From positions 16,886 to 80,885 of the forward strand of contig CALLLP010000019.1 in assembly GCA_938008165.1 (NCBI GenBank): a DNA stretch of 64,000 nucleotides, read 5' to 3'. Below are positions 1 to 8,125 of the stretch, piece after piece (position 1 is the stretch's first letter; each line of letters begins with the position of its first letter). The stretch comes from an uncultured Neomegalonema sp. GTDB taxonomy: Bacteria; Pseudomonadota; Alphaproteobacteria; Rhodobacterales; Rhodobacteraceae. Position numbers and translations under genes: made by a program. The notes below the pieces were generated by a model. It had not been told where the DNA came from. It saw nothing but the letters and a program-made list of their open reading frames with translations, and searched no databases.

Positions 1-288
1 GTCTGGGGCCTGTTCCTGCGCAATTACCGGGACGCGCGCTATCACGAGCGAATTGCCATCGAGCGCAATATGCTGGTGATCGAGGCGCGCCACCCGAAGC
101 GCCCCGTCAAACGCTGGGAATTTCGCCCCTACTGGACCAATGTTCGCACCCGCACGACCCGGCATATCGAGAACCAGCTCCTGCTGTCATCTTCGGGCCG
201 GATCGTCTCCATCGGCGCTTTTCTGACCCCCGACGAGCGCGCCGAGCTGGCCGTCGAGATCGAAAACGCGATCACGCGGTTCGCCTGA
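1..288 (+). CDS. DUF2244 domain protein, C-terminal part
   Basis: The open frame enters from the left edge and stops at 288, leaving 95 visible residues. The sequence (start VWGLFLRNYRDARYHERI, then short beta-strand-like segments with VIEARHP and SIGAFLTPDERAELA) resembles the C-terminal half of DUF2244 proteins, small two-helix membrane proteins of alphaproteobacteria whose function is unknown. The transmembrane hairpin expected at the N-terminus would lie outside the window. An internal ATG at 70 would cut through the conserved region, so I treat it as internal. The family call is by eye. Confidence 0.7.
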   Translation, partial: VWGLFLRNYRDARYHERIAIERNMLVIEARHPKRPVKRWEFRPYWTNVRTRTTRHIENQLLLSSSGRIVSIGAFLTPDERAELAVEIENAITRFA

Positions 289-369
289 TCCTCAAACCGT
301 CCCCCTGCCTTGCCATGACGCCCCGCTCGCTCTAGGTCACAGGCTAGATACGAGATCGGGGAGACGATC

Positions 370-1725
370 ATGACGAATCCAGCCCCCGACCGGCTCAATC
401 CTTCCCTTACGGATAAAATCTCCGGCGCCCTCGATGACGATAACCGGGGCGCATTGCTCTTGGCTATCGAGGATGCCCATCCCGCCGATGTCGCCGATGT
501 GCTGGAACAGATCAATGCCGGGGCGCGCGAGGATTTCGTGCGCCTTGCCGCCGGCGATTTTCCCGCCGATGTCCTGACCGAACTCGACGAGGGCCTGCGC
601 GACGACATTGTCACGCTGGTCGATCCCGATTATCTGGCCGGGGCGGTTGGCGAACTGGACAGCGACGATGCGGTCTATCTCGTCGAAAACCTCGATGACG
701 ATCTGCGCCGCGAGGTGCTCGACGCCCTGCCCACCGCCGATCGGATCGGGATCGAGCGTTCGCTGGAATACCCGGAGGATTCCGCCGGGCGCATGATGCA
801 GCGCGATGTCGTCACGGTCCCCCCATTTTGGAATGTGGGTCAGACCATCGACATGCTGCGCTCGCGCGAGGATCTGCCGGAGGAATTCTACGAGATCGTC
901 GTGATCGACCCGACCTATACGCCGGTCGGCACCGTGCCCCTGTCGCGCATCATGGCCTCGCGCCGCCCAGTGATGATCGAAGCGATCATGAACGAGGATT
1001 TCCGCAAGCTCGCGGTCGATGCCCCGCCTCAGGATATCGCCTATGCCTTCAACCAGTATCACCTCGTTTCGGCCCCCGTCGTCGATGATGGCGGGCGGTT
1101 GGCCGGGGTTATCACCATTGACGATGCGCTGGAGGTGCTGGACGAAGAAGCCGAAGAAGACATGCGCCTGCTGGGCGGGGTCGGCGATGAGGAACTGACC
1201 GATTCGGTTTTCGAGATCGCGCGGCAGCGCCTGCCATGGCTGGTGGTCAATCTCATCACGGCGATCCTCGCCTCGCTTGTCATCGCGCAATTCGATGCGG
1301 TGATCGAGAGTATCGTGGCGCTGGCCATCCTGATGACCATCGTGGCCTCGATGGGCGGCAATGCGGGCACCCAGACCCTGACCGTCGCCGTGCGGGCGCT
1401 GGCCACCAAAGACCTGACCACGACCAACGCGATGCGGATCGTGGGCCGCGAGGGGTTGGTCGGCGCGTTTAACGGCATCGTCTTCGCGGTGGTGATGGGG
1501 GGGCTGACCTGGGCTTGGTACGGCGATCCCGCGCTGGGGGCTGTGCTCGGCGCGGCGATGATCATCAATATGCTGGTCGCGGCGCTGGCCGGTATCCTGA
1601 TCCCCATCGGGCTGGAGAAACTGGGCGCAGATCCGGCGCTTGCTTCGGCGGTCTTTGTGACCACCGTGACCGATGTGGTGGGATTCATGGCCTTTCTGGG
1701 ACTCGCCGCCGCAGTCCTGCTTTAA
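370..1725 (+). CDS. mgtE: Magnesium transporter MgtE
   Basis: A 451-residue protein with the standard MgtE order: an acidic N-terminal superhelical domain (about 25-130), a pair of CBS domains (about 135-255) and a five-helix membrane domain (about 280-451). The pore region carries the family signature GGNAGTQTL followed by VRALATKDLT, and the C-terminus has FVTTVTDVVGF, which is typical of the last helix. MgtE forms a homodimeric inner-membrane Mg2+ channel gated by cytosolic Mg2+ bound between the N and CBS domains. The ATG follows a GGGGAG-like ribosome site at about 358-363. The length is normal for the family. The gene stands alone, with no obvious Mg2+ riboswitch in the 80-base gap upstream. 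Confidence 0.95.
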   Translation: MTNPAPDRLNPSLTDKISGALDDDNRGALLLAIEDAHPADVADVLEQINAGAREDFVRLAAGDFPADVLTELDEGLRDDIVTLVDPDYLAGAVGELDSDDAVYLVENLDDDLRREVLDALPTADRIGIERSLEYPEDSAGRMMQRDVVTVPPFWNVGQTIDMLRSREDLPEEFYEIVVIDPTYTPVGTVPLSRIMASRRPVMIEAIMNEDFRKLAVDAPPQDIAYAFNQYHLVSAPVVDDGGRLAGVITIDDALEVLDEEAEEDMRLLGGVGDEELTDSVFEIARQRLPWLVVNLITAILASLVIAQFDAVIESIVALAILMTIVASMGGNAGTQTLTVAVRALATKDLTTTNAMRIVGREGLVGAFNGIVFAVVMGGLTWAWYGDPALGAVLGAAMIINMLVAALAGILIPIGLEKLGADPALASAVFVTTVTDVVGFMAFLGLAAAVLL

Positions 1726-1809
1726 TGCGCTATATAATAATCGTCTCTGGATGAAACGTCTGGTCGAGACTACCCTATCTGAATGACAAGACCACCTGAG
1801 GACCAAGCC

Positions 1810-3039
1810 ATGACAGCGCCCCATGCTCCGATCACCGACTTGACCGGGGTTGGTAGCCTTCCCCGGTGGTTCGCCACCGTCTTCGACACCGTGAATTGTC
1901 TGGCGCGGGGGCGGATCGATATCCAGCTACCGGATGGCCGCTGGTTTCGCGCCGAGGGGCCGGAGGACGGCCCGCATGGCGTTGTTCTGTGTCACGATAA
2001 CCGCGTCTGGGGCCGCACGATCCGCGATGGGGCGGATATTGGCTTTGCCGAAGCCTATGTCGATGGCTGGTGGTCCTCGCCGGATTTACAGGCCGTGCTC
2101 GATGTGTCGCTTTTGAACAATGAGGAGATGGCCCGCAACCTGTCCCTCTCGACCCTCGCACGCCTGATCGAGCGGACGCGCCACTGGCTGCGCCGTAACT
2201 CGCGCAGTGGATCGAAGCGCAACATCATGGCGCATTACGATCTGGGCAACGCATTCTACGAAACATGGCTCGACGGCTCGATGACCTATTCCTCCGCTCT
2301 GTTCCACCAGCCGGGTGAAACGCTGGAGGCCGGGCAGGCCAATAAATACGGTGCGCTCTGCGATGCCCTGAACGTCAAGCCTGACGAAACGGTGCTGGAG
2401 GTCGGCTGCGGCTGGGGCGGCTTTGCCGAATATGCGGCCCGCGAGCGCGGCGCAAAGGTCAATGGCATCACCATCTCGCCCGCCCAGCTCGACTACGCCC
2501 AGAAACGCATCTTCGAGGCGGGTTTGGCCGAACGGGTCACGCTGGAATTGCGCGATTATCGGGCGCAGGAAGGCCATTTCGATCATGTCGCGAGTATCGA
2601 GATGTTCGAAGCCGTGGGCGAACAATACTGGCCCATCTATTTCGACACCCTGCGCGACCGCCTGAAACCCGGTGGCACCGCCAATCTTCAGATCATCACC
2701 ATCGCCGATAACCTGTTTGAGAATTACCGCCGCAATGTGGATTTCGTGCAAAAGCACATCTTTCCCGGCGGCATGCTGCCCTCCCGCGCGGCCCTGCGCC
2801 AGCAGACCCAGCGCGCGGGCCTGCAATGGCGCGATTCCATCGAATTCGGGGACAGTTATTCCGAGACCCTGCGCCGATGGTCGGGCGTCTTCAACGACCG
2901 GTGGGACGAGATCGCCCCGCTTGGTTTCGATGATCGCTTTCGGCGGCTGTGGAATTTCTATCTGGCCAGCTGCGCCGCGTGCTTCCGCGCCGGAACAACG
3001 GATGTGACACAATTGCAGCTCGCGCGATCTCAAGGATAA
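1810..3039 (+). CDS. cfa: Cyclopropane-fatty-acyl-phospholipid synthase family protein
   Basis: A 409-residue SAM-dependent methyltransferase of the CFA synthase family, which methylenates or methylates unsaturated acyl chains of membrane phospholipids. Family marks include MAHYDLGNAFYETWLDGSMTYSSA in outline (positions about 143-166), the SAM motif VLEVGCGWGGFAEYAA, ITISPAQLDYA, SIEMFEAVGEQYW and QKHIFPGGMLPS. I chose the ATG at 1810 because GAGGA lies 7-8 bases upstream. The in-frame ATG at 1783 has no ribosome site. The exact product (cyclopropane, or a methyl-branched or furan fatty acid precursor) cannot be told from sequence. The gene follows mgtE after 84 bases and looks independently transcribed. 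Confidence 0.88.
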   Translation: MTAPHAPITDLTGVGSLPRWFATVFDTVNCLARGRIDIQLPDGRWFRAEGPEDGPHGVVLCHDNRVWGRTIRDGADIGFAEAYVDGWWSSPDLQAVLDVSLLNNEEMARNLSLSTLARLIERTRHWLRRNSRSGSKRNIMAHYDLGNAFYETWLDGSMTYSSALFHQPGETLEAGQANKYGALCDALNVKPDETVLEVGCGWGGFAEYAARERGAKVNGITISPAQLDYAQKRIFEAGLAERVTLELRDYRAQEGHFDHVASIEMFEAVGEQYWPIYFDTLRDRLKPGGTANLQIITIADNLFENYRRNVDFVQKHIFPGGMLPSRAALRQQTQRAGLQWRDSIEFGDSYSETLRRWSGVFNDRWDEIAPLGFDDRFRRLWNFYLASCAACFRAGTTDVTQLQLARSQG

Positions 3040-3144
3040 CGAGGCCCTTATCCGACCCGCAGACCGCACCCAAACCGCATGATAGAGAATTCTGAGGGAG
3101 ACCTTTTATCCTTCAGGATATCCGGCTGCACCATTGAAGAAAAA

Positions 3145-3173
3145 TTGATATCGGAACAGTGTATAGATACAAT
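3145..3173 (+). promoter_or_regulatory. Promoter for the Hpt gene
   Basis: TTGATA (3145-3150) and TACAAT (3168-3173) are separated by exactly 17 bases, five of six matches to each sigma-70 consensus box. Transcription would start near 3180, giving a leader of about 95 bases before the ATG at 3276. Confidence 0.65.
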
Positions 3174-3254
3174 ACGCGACAAATTGAACAATCAACCACG
3201 CGGTATAAGATTACACCGTACCTCATTTAGAAGAAACATATTACCGATACTTTC

Positions 3255-3272
3255 CCCATAATAAGGGGAGAA
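3255..3272 (+). promoter_or_regulatory. Hairpin sequestering the hpt ribosome site
   Basis: CCCC and GGGG, with flanking T/A pairs, are separated by ATAATAA directly before the start codon. The right arm GGGGAGAAG is also the Shine-Dalgarno sequence of the gene starting at 3276, so folding would mask it. The sequence shows the inverted repeat; translational control is inference. Confidence 0.5.
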
Positions 3273-3275
3273 GTC

Positions 3276-3614
3276 ATGAAACATTCGAATAAAATACTTC
3301 TCGACAGGGATATTCTGAACGAGAATACCATGAACAGCGCGTCCTTACAGGAGGAGCTATTCGTTCTTTTCTTCGATCAAGGCGCGCTTTATATTACACA
3401 GCTTGAGGATGCCTTGCGCGACCGGGACACGACGGCTTGGCGCATGACCGCCCATGGCATCAAAGGGGCATCGCGCTCGCTGGGGCTGACGCGGCTGGCC
3501 ACGATCGCGATGGATGCCGAGAAATCAACGCCCGATGCGGCCTCTCTCGCCGACCTGCGCCAAGCCATGAACGAAACGCGCATGGCTGTCTGGCCGCATG
3601 AGAACGCGGCCTGA
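3276..3614 (+). CDS. Orphan Hpt (histidine phosphotransfer) protein
   Basis: A 112-residue single-domain protein. The Hpt signature TAHGIKGASRSLGL places the phosphorylatable histidine at residue 60, inside the expected four-helix bundle. Hpt proteins shuttle phosphate between a hybrid kinase receiver and a final response regulator. No kinase or regulator adjoins it. The hybrid kinase at 10265-12391 ends in a receiver and lacks its own Hpt, so it is a candidate partner, which is inference. The start is the ATG after GGGGAGAAG. The gene sits behind an AT-rich promoter region and its first 20 codons are also AT-rich. Confidence 0.8.
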   Translation: MKHSNKILLDRDILNENTMNSASLQEELFVLFFDQGALYITQLEDALRDRDTTAWRMTAHGIKGASRSLGLTRLATIAMDAEKSTPDAASLADLRQAMNETRMAVWPHENAA

Positions 3615-3640
3615 GCGAACGCGAACACGAACCACCGGCA

Positions 3641-4360
3641 TCACGCCTGCGCGGCGGCCTGTAGCCAGTTCATGTAAAGCCGCTCGGCAAGGCGGCTCAT
3701 CTCCGGCAGGCTCTCGGCGGTTTTTGCGCGCAAGGTCTCAACCCCCTTTTCGCCCATGGCGGCGCGCAGAGCTTCGCGGTATTCGGGGATTTTGGCCCAT
3801 GTCTCGACGGTATCGGCTTCGACCTCGATATGAAACTGGCACGAAAAGGCCCGTGTGCCCCAGCTCATCGCCTGAACCGGGCTATCGGGCGACGTGGCAT
3901 AGACGCGGAATCCTTCGGGCAGGGTCTTGATCTCGGCACTGTGCCATTGAAGCGTGTCAAACCTTTCGGGAAAGTCATCGAGAAAGATCGATTGCGCGCC
4001 CAATTCGGTCATCTGCACCGGCAACACGCCGATTTCCGGCGTCTCCGACGGCCCGACCGTCCCCCCCAGCGCTTCAGCAAGCAGTTGATGTCCAAGGCAC
4101 AGGCCCAGAAACGGCATTCCCCGCTCGGCCACCGCTTCACGGATCAACGCCTTTTCGGCCACCAGCCATGGATGCGCCTCCTCCTGCCAGACATCCATCG
4201 GCCCGCCCAGCACCCAGAGCGCATCGAACCCGTCAAGCGGCGGCGGCGTTTCACCCTCATCCAGATGAACCGCCTGCCAGCGATGGCCGTCCTCGTCCAG
4301 AAAGCCGCGAAAGATGCCGGGATGCTCGCACCGGGCATGTTGAAGAACGAGGATATTCAT
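3641..4360 (-). CDS. Type 1 glutamine amidotransferase
   Basis: A 239-residue class I glutamine amidotransferase. The nucleophile elbow GLCLGHQL gives Cys88, and CQFHIEVE supplies the catalytic His177 and Glu179, so the triad is complete. Stand-alone members of this group (GMP-synthase-like, YfeJ or GuaA-N-like) often have unknown amido acceptors. The start at 4360 is preceded by AGAAGG at good distance. An upstream in-frame ATG at 4402 has no ribosome site and would overlap the leader. The gene lies 44 bases downstream of the metallo-hydrolase gene on the same strand and may be co-transcribed with it. Confidence 0.85.
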   Translation of the reverse strand: MNILVLQHARCEHPGIFRGFLDEDGHRWQAVHLDEGETPPPLDGFDALWVLGGPMDVWQEEAHPWLVAEKALIREAVAERGMPFLGLCLGHQLLAEALGGTVGPSETPEIGVLPVQMTELGAQSIFLDDFPERFDTLQWHSAEIKTLPEGFRVYATSPDSPVQAMSWGTRAFSCQFHIEVEADTVETWAKIPEYREALRAAMGEKGVETLRAKTAESLPEMSRLAERLYMNWLQAAAQA

Positions 4361-4404
4361 GGAACGGGGCCTTCTTTGATCATGAAGCGCCAGAGGGCGC
4401 ACGG

Positions 4405-5994
4405 TCAGCTTTTTGCGAGGGTGTCGTTCAGCGCCGCCAGAATCGCACGGCGCTTGCCCGCATTCGCGTCATCCTCCATGGCATTACCGAGGGCGAGGGT
4501 GAAGGCGGTAAAGTCATTGTACCAATCGGCGGCGAGATCCTCCGGCGCGATGCGCGGGGCGGCACGGCCCTTGGAAGTGGGGGTTCCGGCGGTCAGGTCA
4601 AAGCTTTCGTCGAATTGCGGCATCAGGATCGTCTCGACATCCATCCCCCGCTCGCCCAGCAGACGGCGCAGTTCGGCACGGGCATCGTCGTCGCCATGGT
4701 TCAGGAACAGGCCCCCGGCGACCGGCGCACGCTCCATGATCCAATCGAGCAACTCGCCCTGATCCGCATGGGCGGAATAATTGCCGATGCCCCGGATCGT
4801 CGCTTCGACCCTGAATTCCTTGCCATGAATGCGCACATCGGATTTGCCCGACCGAATGATCGATCCCAGCGTCCCCGGCGCCTGATACCCGATGAACAAG
4901 ACGGTGCATTCGCGCCGCCAGATATTGTTTTTCAGGTGATGCAGAACGCGTCCCGCATCGGCCATGCCACTGGCCGAGATGATAATCGCGCCGCTCTTGA
5001 TCCGGTTGATCGCCTTGCTGTCATCGACGCTCTGGGTGATGCGGAAATTCGGGTCGCGGAACAACTGTCCGGTCGGCATAGCCACGTCTTCGAGATGATC
5101 GGCATGTTTGACAAAAACCTCCGTGACCTTGCTGGCCAGCGGGCTGTCAAGGAACACGGTCGCCTTTGGAATCGCCCCTTCGGCCAGCAATGCACCGATA
5201 TCGTGCAGCAATTCCTGACTGCGCTCGACCGCGAAGCTTGGGATGACGATATTCCCGCCCCGCTCCAGCCCGGCGACCAGTTCCGCGCGCAGGGCCTCGC
5301 GCCGCCCCTCCAGCGTATAATCCGCACGGTCGCGGTCGCCATAGGTGCTTTCGCAGATGATGTAATCGAAGCCCTGCTCCGCATCGGGTTCCGGGTGGAA
5401 CACCTTTTCATCCGGTCCCAGATCGCCCGAGAACAACAGGCGCATCGTGTTGCCACTGTCGCCTTCTTCGGTGAATTTTACCTCGATGGAGGCGGAGCCG
5501 AGGATATGTCCGGCGTTCCAGTATCGAACATGAAAGCCCGGCACCGGCTCGACCCATTCCTCATATCCGACGGGCACCATGCGCTTGAGCGCCGCTTTCG
5601 CATCCTCTTGGGTATAGAGGGGGGTGAGCGGCTCTTTGCCGCGGCGTTGCCGCCAGCGATTGGTGCGCTCGGTGTCAGATTCCTGAATCCGGGCGGAATC
5701 GAGCAGCATGAATTCCATCAGGTCGATCGTCGCCCGCGTGGCATAGATCGGCCCGTCAAAGCCCTGCGCCATCAGTTTGGGGACGAGGCCGGTATGATCC
5801 GTATGGGCATGGGTCAGCAGCAGGAAGGCCGCATCCTGTGGCCGGAACGGAAAGGGCTGTGTATTGAGCGCCCGTACTGTCTTGTTTCCCTGAAACAATC
5901 CACAATCGATCAGGCAGGCCGTCTTGCCGGTATCGAGCATCGAGCACGAGCCGGTCACCGTGCCCGCCGCGCCATAAAAGGACAATGTCGTCAT
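4405..5994 (-). CDS. Beta-CASP metallo-beta-lactamase-fold hydrolase (RNase J/CPSF-like)
   Basis: A 529-residue MBL-fold protein with the beta-CASP insert. Zinc motif HAHTDH lies at 62-67, followed by AGHILGSAS, the metal Asp in LLFSGDLG, CESTYGDR, PSFAVERSQE, the Ser-Gly motif SASGMADAGR, and the C-terminal NYSAHAD and LNHGDDDA histidines. All catalytic residues of the family are visible. Such proteins are usually annotated as RNA-specific exonucleases of the CPSF73/YSH1 type. The bacterial substrate of this subgroup is not settled. A promoter with 17-base spacing lies at 6098-6126. A 665-codon open frame on the other strand is a shadow. Confidence 0.9.
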   Translation of the reverse strand: MTTLSFYGAAGTVTGSCSMLDTGKTACLIDCGLFQGNKTVRALNTQPFPFRPQDAAFLLLTHAHTDHTGLVPKLMAQGFDGPIYATRATIDLMEFMLLDSARIQESDTERTNRWRQRRGKEPLTPLYTQEDAKAALKRMVPVGYEEWVEPVPGFHVRYWNAGHILGSASIEVKFTEEGDSGNTMRLLFSGDLGPDEKVFHPEPDAEQGFDYIICESTYGDRDRADYTLEGRREALRAELVAGLERGGNIVIPSFAVERSQELLHDIGALLAEGAIPKATVFLDSPLASKVTEVFVKHADHLEDVAMPTGQLFRDPNFRITQSVDDSKAINRIKSGAIIISASGMADAGRVLHHLKNNIWRRECTVLFIGYQAPGTLGSIIRSGKSDVRIHGKEFRVEATIRGIGNYSAHADQGELLDWIMERAPVAGGLFLNHGDDDARAELRRLLGERGMDVETILMPQFDESFDLTAGTPTSKGRAAPRIAPEDLAADWYNDFTAFTLALGNAMEDDANAGKRRAILAALNDTLAKS

Positions 5995-6316
5995 AACCGC
6001 CTTGCTCCCCGGTATTCATTCACCGGGGCCATAGAGGCGAAGCGGGCGGCGAAATGCAAGGTCGGCTGTCATGTCGCCCTGACACAATCACCTAAAAGTT
6101 GTAAAACAGAAAACCTCGCACGTCAAAGCGTTATTATCCGTATGCGTATCGACAGCTTTCACTAGAGAATTTTGCCGAAATAGAGTAATCGATTCGCGCT
6201 TAGTTACGAAGAATCGCTCTCCATCACCTTCTTCGAGGGTCAGGTGCACGATTTTGCTCTGACTGCGCCAAAGCTGCCGCACTCTCGCGGGCAGTGTTCT
6301 TGAAGGAGTTATCACG
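5995..6316. other. Divergent intergenic region between the MBL gene and csp
   Basis: A 322-base, AT-rich gap. It contains the leftward promoter at 6098-6126 and the long leader expected of a cold-shock mRNA. Within the leader, CACCT (from 6225) and AGGTG (to 6246) can pair as a small hairpin. I see no coding frame with a ribosome site. Confidence 0.55.
6098..6126 (-). promoter_or_regulatory. Promoter for the MBL-fold hydrolase
   Basis: Read on the minus strand, TTGACG (6126-6121) and TACAAC (6103-6098) are spaced by exactly 17 bases. Transcription would start near 6091, about 97 bases before the ATG at 5994. Confidence 0.55.
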
Positions 6317-6529
6317 ATGGCCAAAGGCACCGTGAAATGGTACAATCCGACCAAAGGATATGGGTTCATTCAGCCCGAAGGCGGCTCTCGCGACGTATTC
6401 GTGCATGTTTCCGCAGTTGAACGCGCAGGCTTGCACTCTCTCGATGAAGGCCAGAAAATCGAATTCGACGTCGAAGCAGGCCGGGACGGTCGCGAATCCG
6501 CCGCTAACCTTGTGGTGGCGTCCGAATAG
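6317..6529 (+). CDS. Cold-shock protein, CspA family
   Basis: A 70-residue single cold-shock domain. RNP1 (KGYGFIQ, residues about 13-19) and RNP2 (DVFVHVS, about 26-32) are both intact, so it should bind single-stranded RNA or DNA as an RNA chaperone. The strong ribosome site AAGGAG lies 9 bases before the ATG. A long AT-rich leader upstream and a terminator-like hairpin shortly downstream make it a monocistronic unit, the usual arrangement for csp genes. Confidence 0.95.
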   Translation: MAKGTVKWYNPTKGYGFIQPEGGSRDVFVHVSAVERAGLHSLDEGQKIEFDVEAGRDGRESAANLVVASE

Positions 6530-6563
6530 TCGGTCAACGGCCCCCTAAAGCGTCCTGAACGAT

Positions 6564-6599
6564 AAAACGGCCCTTCAGGGCGCTTTGTTTTCTTCTTTT
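6564..6599 (+). terminator. Rho-independent terminator after csp
   Basis: A GCCC/GGGC stem with a TTCA loop, extended by A-T and C-G pairs, is followed by a T-rich run (TTTGTTTTCTTCTTTT). It lies 35 bases after the csp stop codon. Confidence 0.7.
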
Positions 6600-6658
6600 G
6601 ATACGATCGGCAAGGCAGGCAACCTCGTTGCCCTTGAGATCGTCTTCGTCGAACGACC
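6600..6658 (+). other. Structured spacer between two terminators, possible small RNA
   Basis: The segment contains a GGCAAC-CTC-GTTGCC hairpin (about 6619-6633) and ends in a second, stronger terminator. Two terminators about 90 bases apart with a hairpin between them suggest either a back-up terminator or a short independent transcript. No promoter is obvious. Confidence 0.3.
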
Positions 6659-6687
6659 AAAGGCCCTGCCCCCGGTAGGGCCTTTTT
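6659..6687 (+). terminator. Strong Rho-independent terminator
   Basis: AGGCCCT (6661-6667) pairs perfectly with AGGGCCT (6677-6683) over a 9-base loop and is followed by TTTT. It isolates csp from the Sel1 gene. Confidence 0.8.
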
Positions 6688-6790
6688 GCCTGCCCTTCGC
6701 CCGAAAATCGCCATATGGCCCCGCTCTTGCTTGATGTCGCCGGTATGACCCACGCCGGGACAATGGCGCAATGACACGAGGGCCGATCCG

Positions 6791-8056
6791 ATGAAAAAGC
6801 ACCTACCCGTTCTGACCTTGGCCCTCGCGCTCGCGATGGCTGCTCCCTTGGCGGCATACGCACAGGAAAGCGATGCCTTCGCCCGTGGCGTGGCCGCCTA
6901 TGAGGATGGCGATTACGAAACCGCCGCCGAATTATGGGCACCCCTCGCCGAGCGAGGCGCCCCCGAAGCGCAGCGCAACCTTGCCCAGCTCTATCGCCTT
7001 GGCCTTGGGGTCGAGCGCGACAATGCCCGTGCCTACGACCTCTACATCGCCGCCGCAGAGAACAACTCGGTCGAGGCGCAGGTCAACGCCGCTTTCCTGC
7101 TGCTGACCGGTGACGGGGTCAAGAAAGATTCGAAGCAGGCCGCCCTGTGGTTTGCCAAAGCCGCCGATCAGGGCGACGCGCTGGCCCAGTTCAATCTGGG
7201 CCTGATGTATGAAAAGGGCGTCGGCGTACCGCAGGATCGGCAAATCGCCCGTGAACTCTATCAGCTATCGGCCAACCAAGGGCAGGAACGCGCCCTCGCC
7301 CGGCTCGATGCCATCGAGGAAGACCTGCCCCCCGATGGCGGCGTCGCGGCCCGCAAGGAACGTGAAGAAGCCAAGCAGAAAGAGAAGATGAAGGCCGAAG
7401 CCGCCGCGCGCGAGCGCGAACGTCAGGAAGCCGATGTCAAACGCCTTCAGGAGCGCGCAAAAGCCGAAGCCGAAGAAGAAGAACGCTCCCAGATGGACAA
7501 GGCCGAAGCCGAGGCAAAGACCGGCCCGATCCTCATGATCGAGAAGGTCAGCCCCGAAGCCCCGGCTGAATCCTCAGTCGAACCCAAGCAGGCGGACGCC
7601 CCAAAACCAGCGGTCAAAAGCGCCGAAGTCGCCCCCGATTCCGCGCCCCTATCCCGGCGCAAACCGCAGTTGATCCAACCAGCGAACAACCGGGCACCCT
7701 CATCGGTCAGCCCCGCCCGCCTACGCACCGCCCCCGCGGGACAGCAGGTCAGGGCAGCCGAAGCCCGCTACCGCCGTGGCGATTTTCGTCAGGCGGCGCA
7801 GATGCTCATCCCGCTCGCGGAACAGGGCGTTCCCTCCGCACAGCTTCTTCTGGGCCGGATGTTCAACCGGGGCGAAGGTGTCGCGCTCAATCACTTCCGG
7901 GCCTATAGCCTGTGGCGCAGCGCAATGGATGGCGGCAGCGAGCGCGCTGCAACCGCCCTCGCCAATTTCTCCAATCGTTTCGCCCCCGAAGAACTGGCCC
8001 GCGCCGAAGCCTTTCATCAGGCGGTGATTCAGCAAACGGCCCAGCGGCTGAACTGA
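6791..8056 (+). CDS. Exported Sel1-repeat protein
   Basis: A 421-residue secreted or periplasmic protein. It starts with a signal peptide (KK, then a hydrophobic core, ending AAYAQE, cleavage near residue 24). Sel1-like repeats (about 36 residues each, with AAELWAPLAERG, AQRNLAQLYRLG, ALAQFNLGLMYEKG-type motifs) fill about 40-180. A strongly charged Glu/Lys/Arg stretch at about 185-255 looks like a long helix or coiled coil. A Pro-rich linker follows, and further Sel1 repeats close the protein (about 315-405). Sel1 repeats mediate protein-protein contacts; the specific role here is unknown. The gene is flanked by terminators on both sides. Confidence 0.88.
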   Translation: MKKHLPVLTLALALAMAAPLAAYAQESDAFARGVAAYEDGDYETAAELWAPLAERGAPEAQRNLAQLYRLGLGVERDNARAYDLYIAAAENNSVEAQVNAAFLLLTGDGVKKDSKQAALWFAKAADQGDALAQFNLGLMYEKGVGVPQDRQIARELYQLSANQGQERALARLDAIEEDLPPDGGVAARKEREEAKQKEKMKAEAAARERERQEADVKRLQERAKAEAEEEERSQMDKAEAEAKTGPILMIEKVSPEAPAESSVEPKQADAPKPAVKSAEVAPDSAPLSRRKPQLIQPANNRAPSSVSPARLRTAPAGQQVRAAEARYRRGDFRQAAQMLIPLAEQGVPSAQLLLGRMFNRGEGVALNHFRAYSLWRSAMDGGSERAATALANFSNRFAPEELARAEAFHQAVIQQTAQRLN

Positions 8057-8072
8057 TCGAGACGCGCTTTTT

Positions 8073-8111
8073 GCGGGGCCTTTTCCCTATCGCGGAAAGG
8101 CCCCGCTTCCT
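8073..8111 (+). terminator. Strong hairpin between convergent genes
   Basis: GCGGGGCCTTTTCC (8073-8086) pairs with GGAAAGGCCCCGC (8094-8106) over a 7-base loop with one bulge. The T-rich tail is weak (TTCCT). It lies between the stops of the Sel1 gene and the leftward flavoprotein gene and probably ends at least the rightward transcript. Confidence 0.65.
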
Positions 8112-8125
8112 GCGGATCGGGAGTC

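Larger units (their letters stand above)
3040..3275. other. AT-rich intergenic pocket
   Basis: These 236 bases are visibly AT-rich compared with the coding DNA on both sides. They hold a good sigma-70-like promoter (3145-3173) and a hairpin that pairs with the ribosome site of the following hpt gene. A 60-codon open frame at 3079-3261 exists but has no ribosome site and odd composition, so I do not call it a gene. Confidence 0.6.

Noticed and set aside
3079..3261. 60-codon frame in the AT-rich pocket
   Set aside because: No ribosome site, and it runs across the promoter of the Hpt gene.
4168..6165. 665-codon open frame on the plus strand
   Set aside because: It is antisense to the amidotransferase and MBL genes, both of which have full catalytic motifs, and shows no domain of its own.
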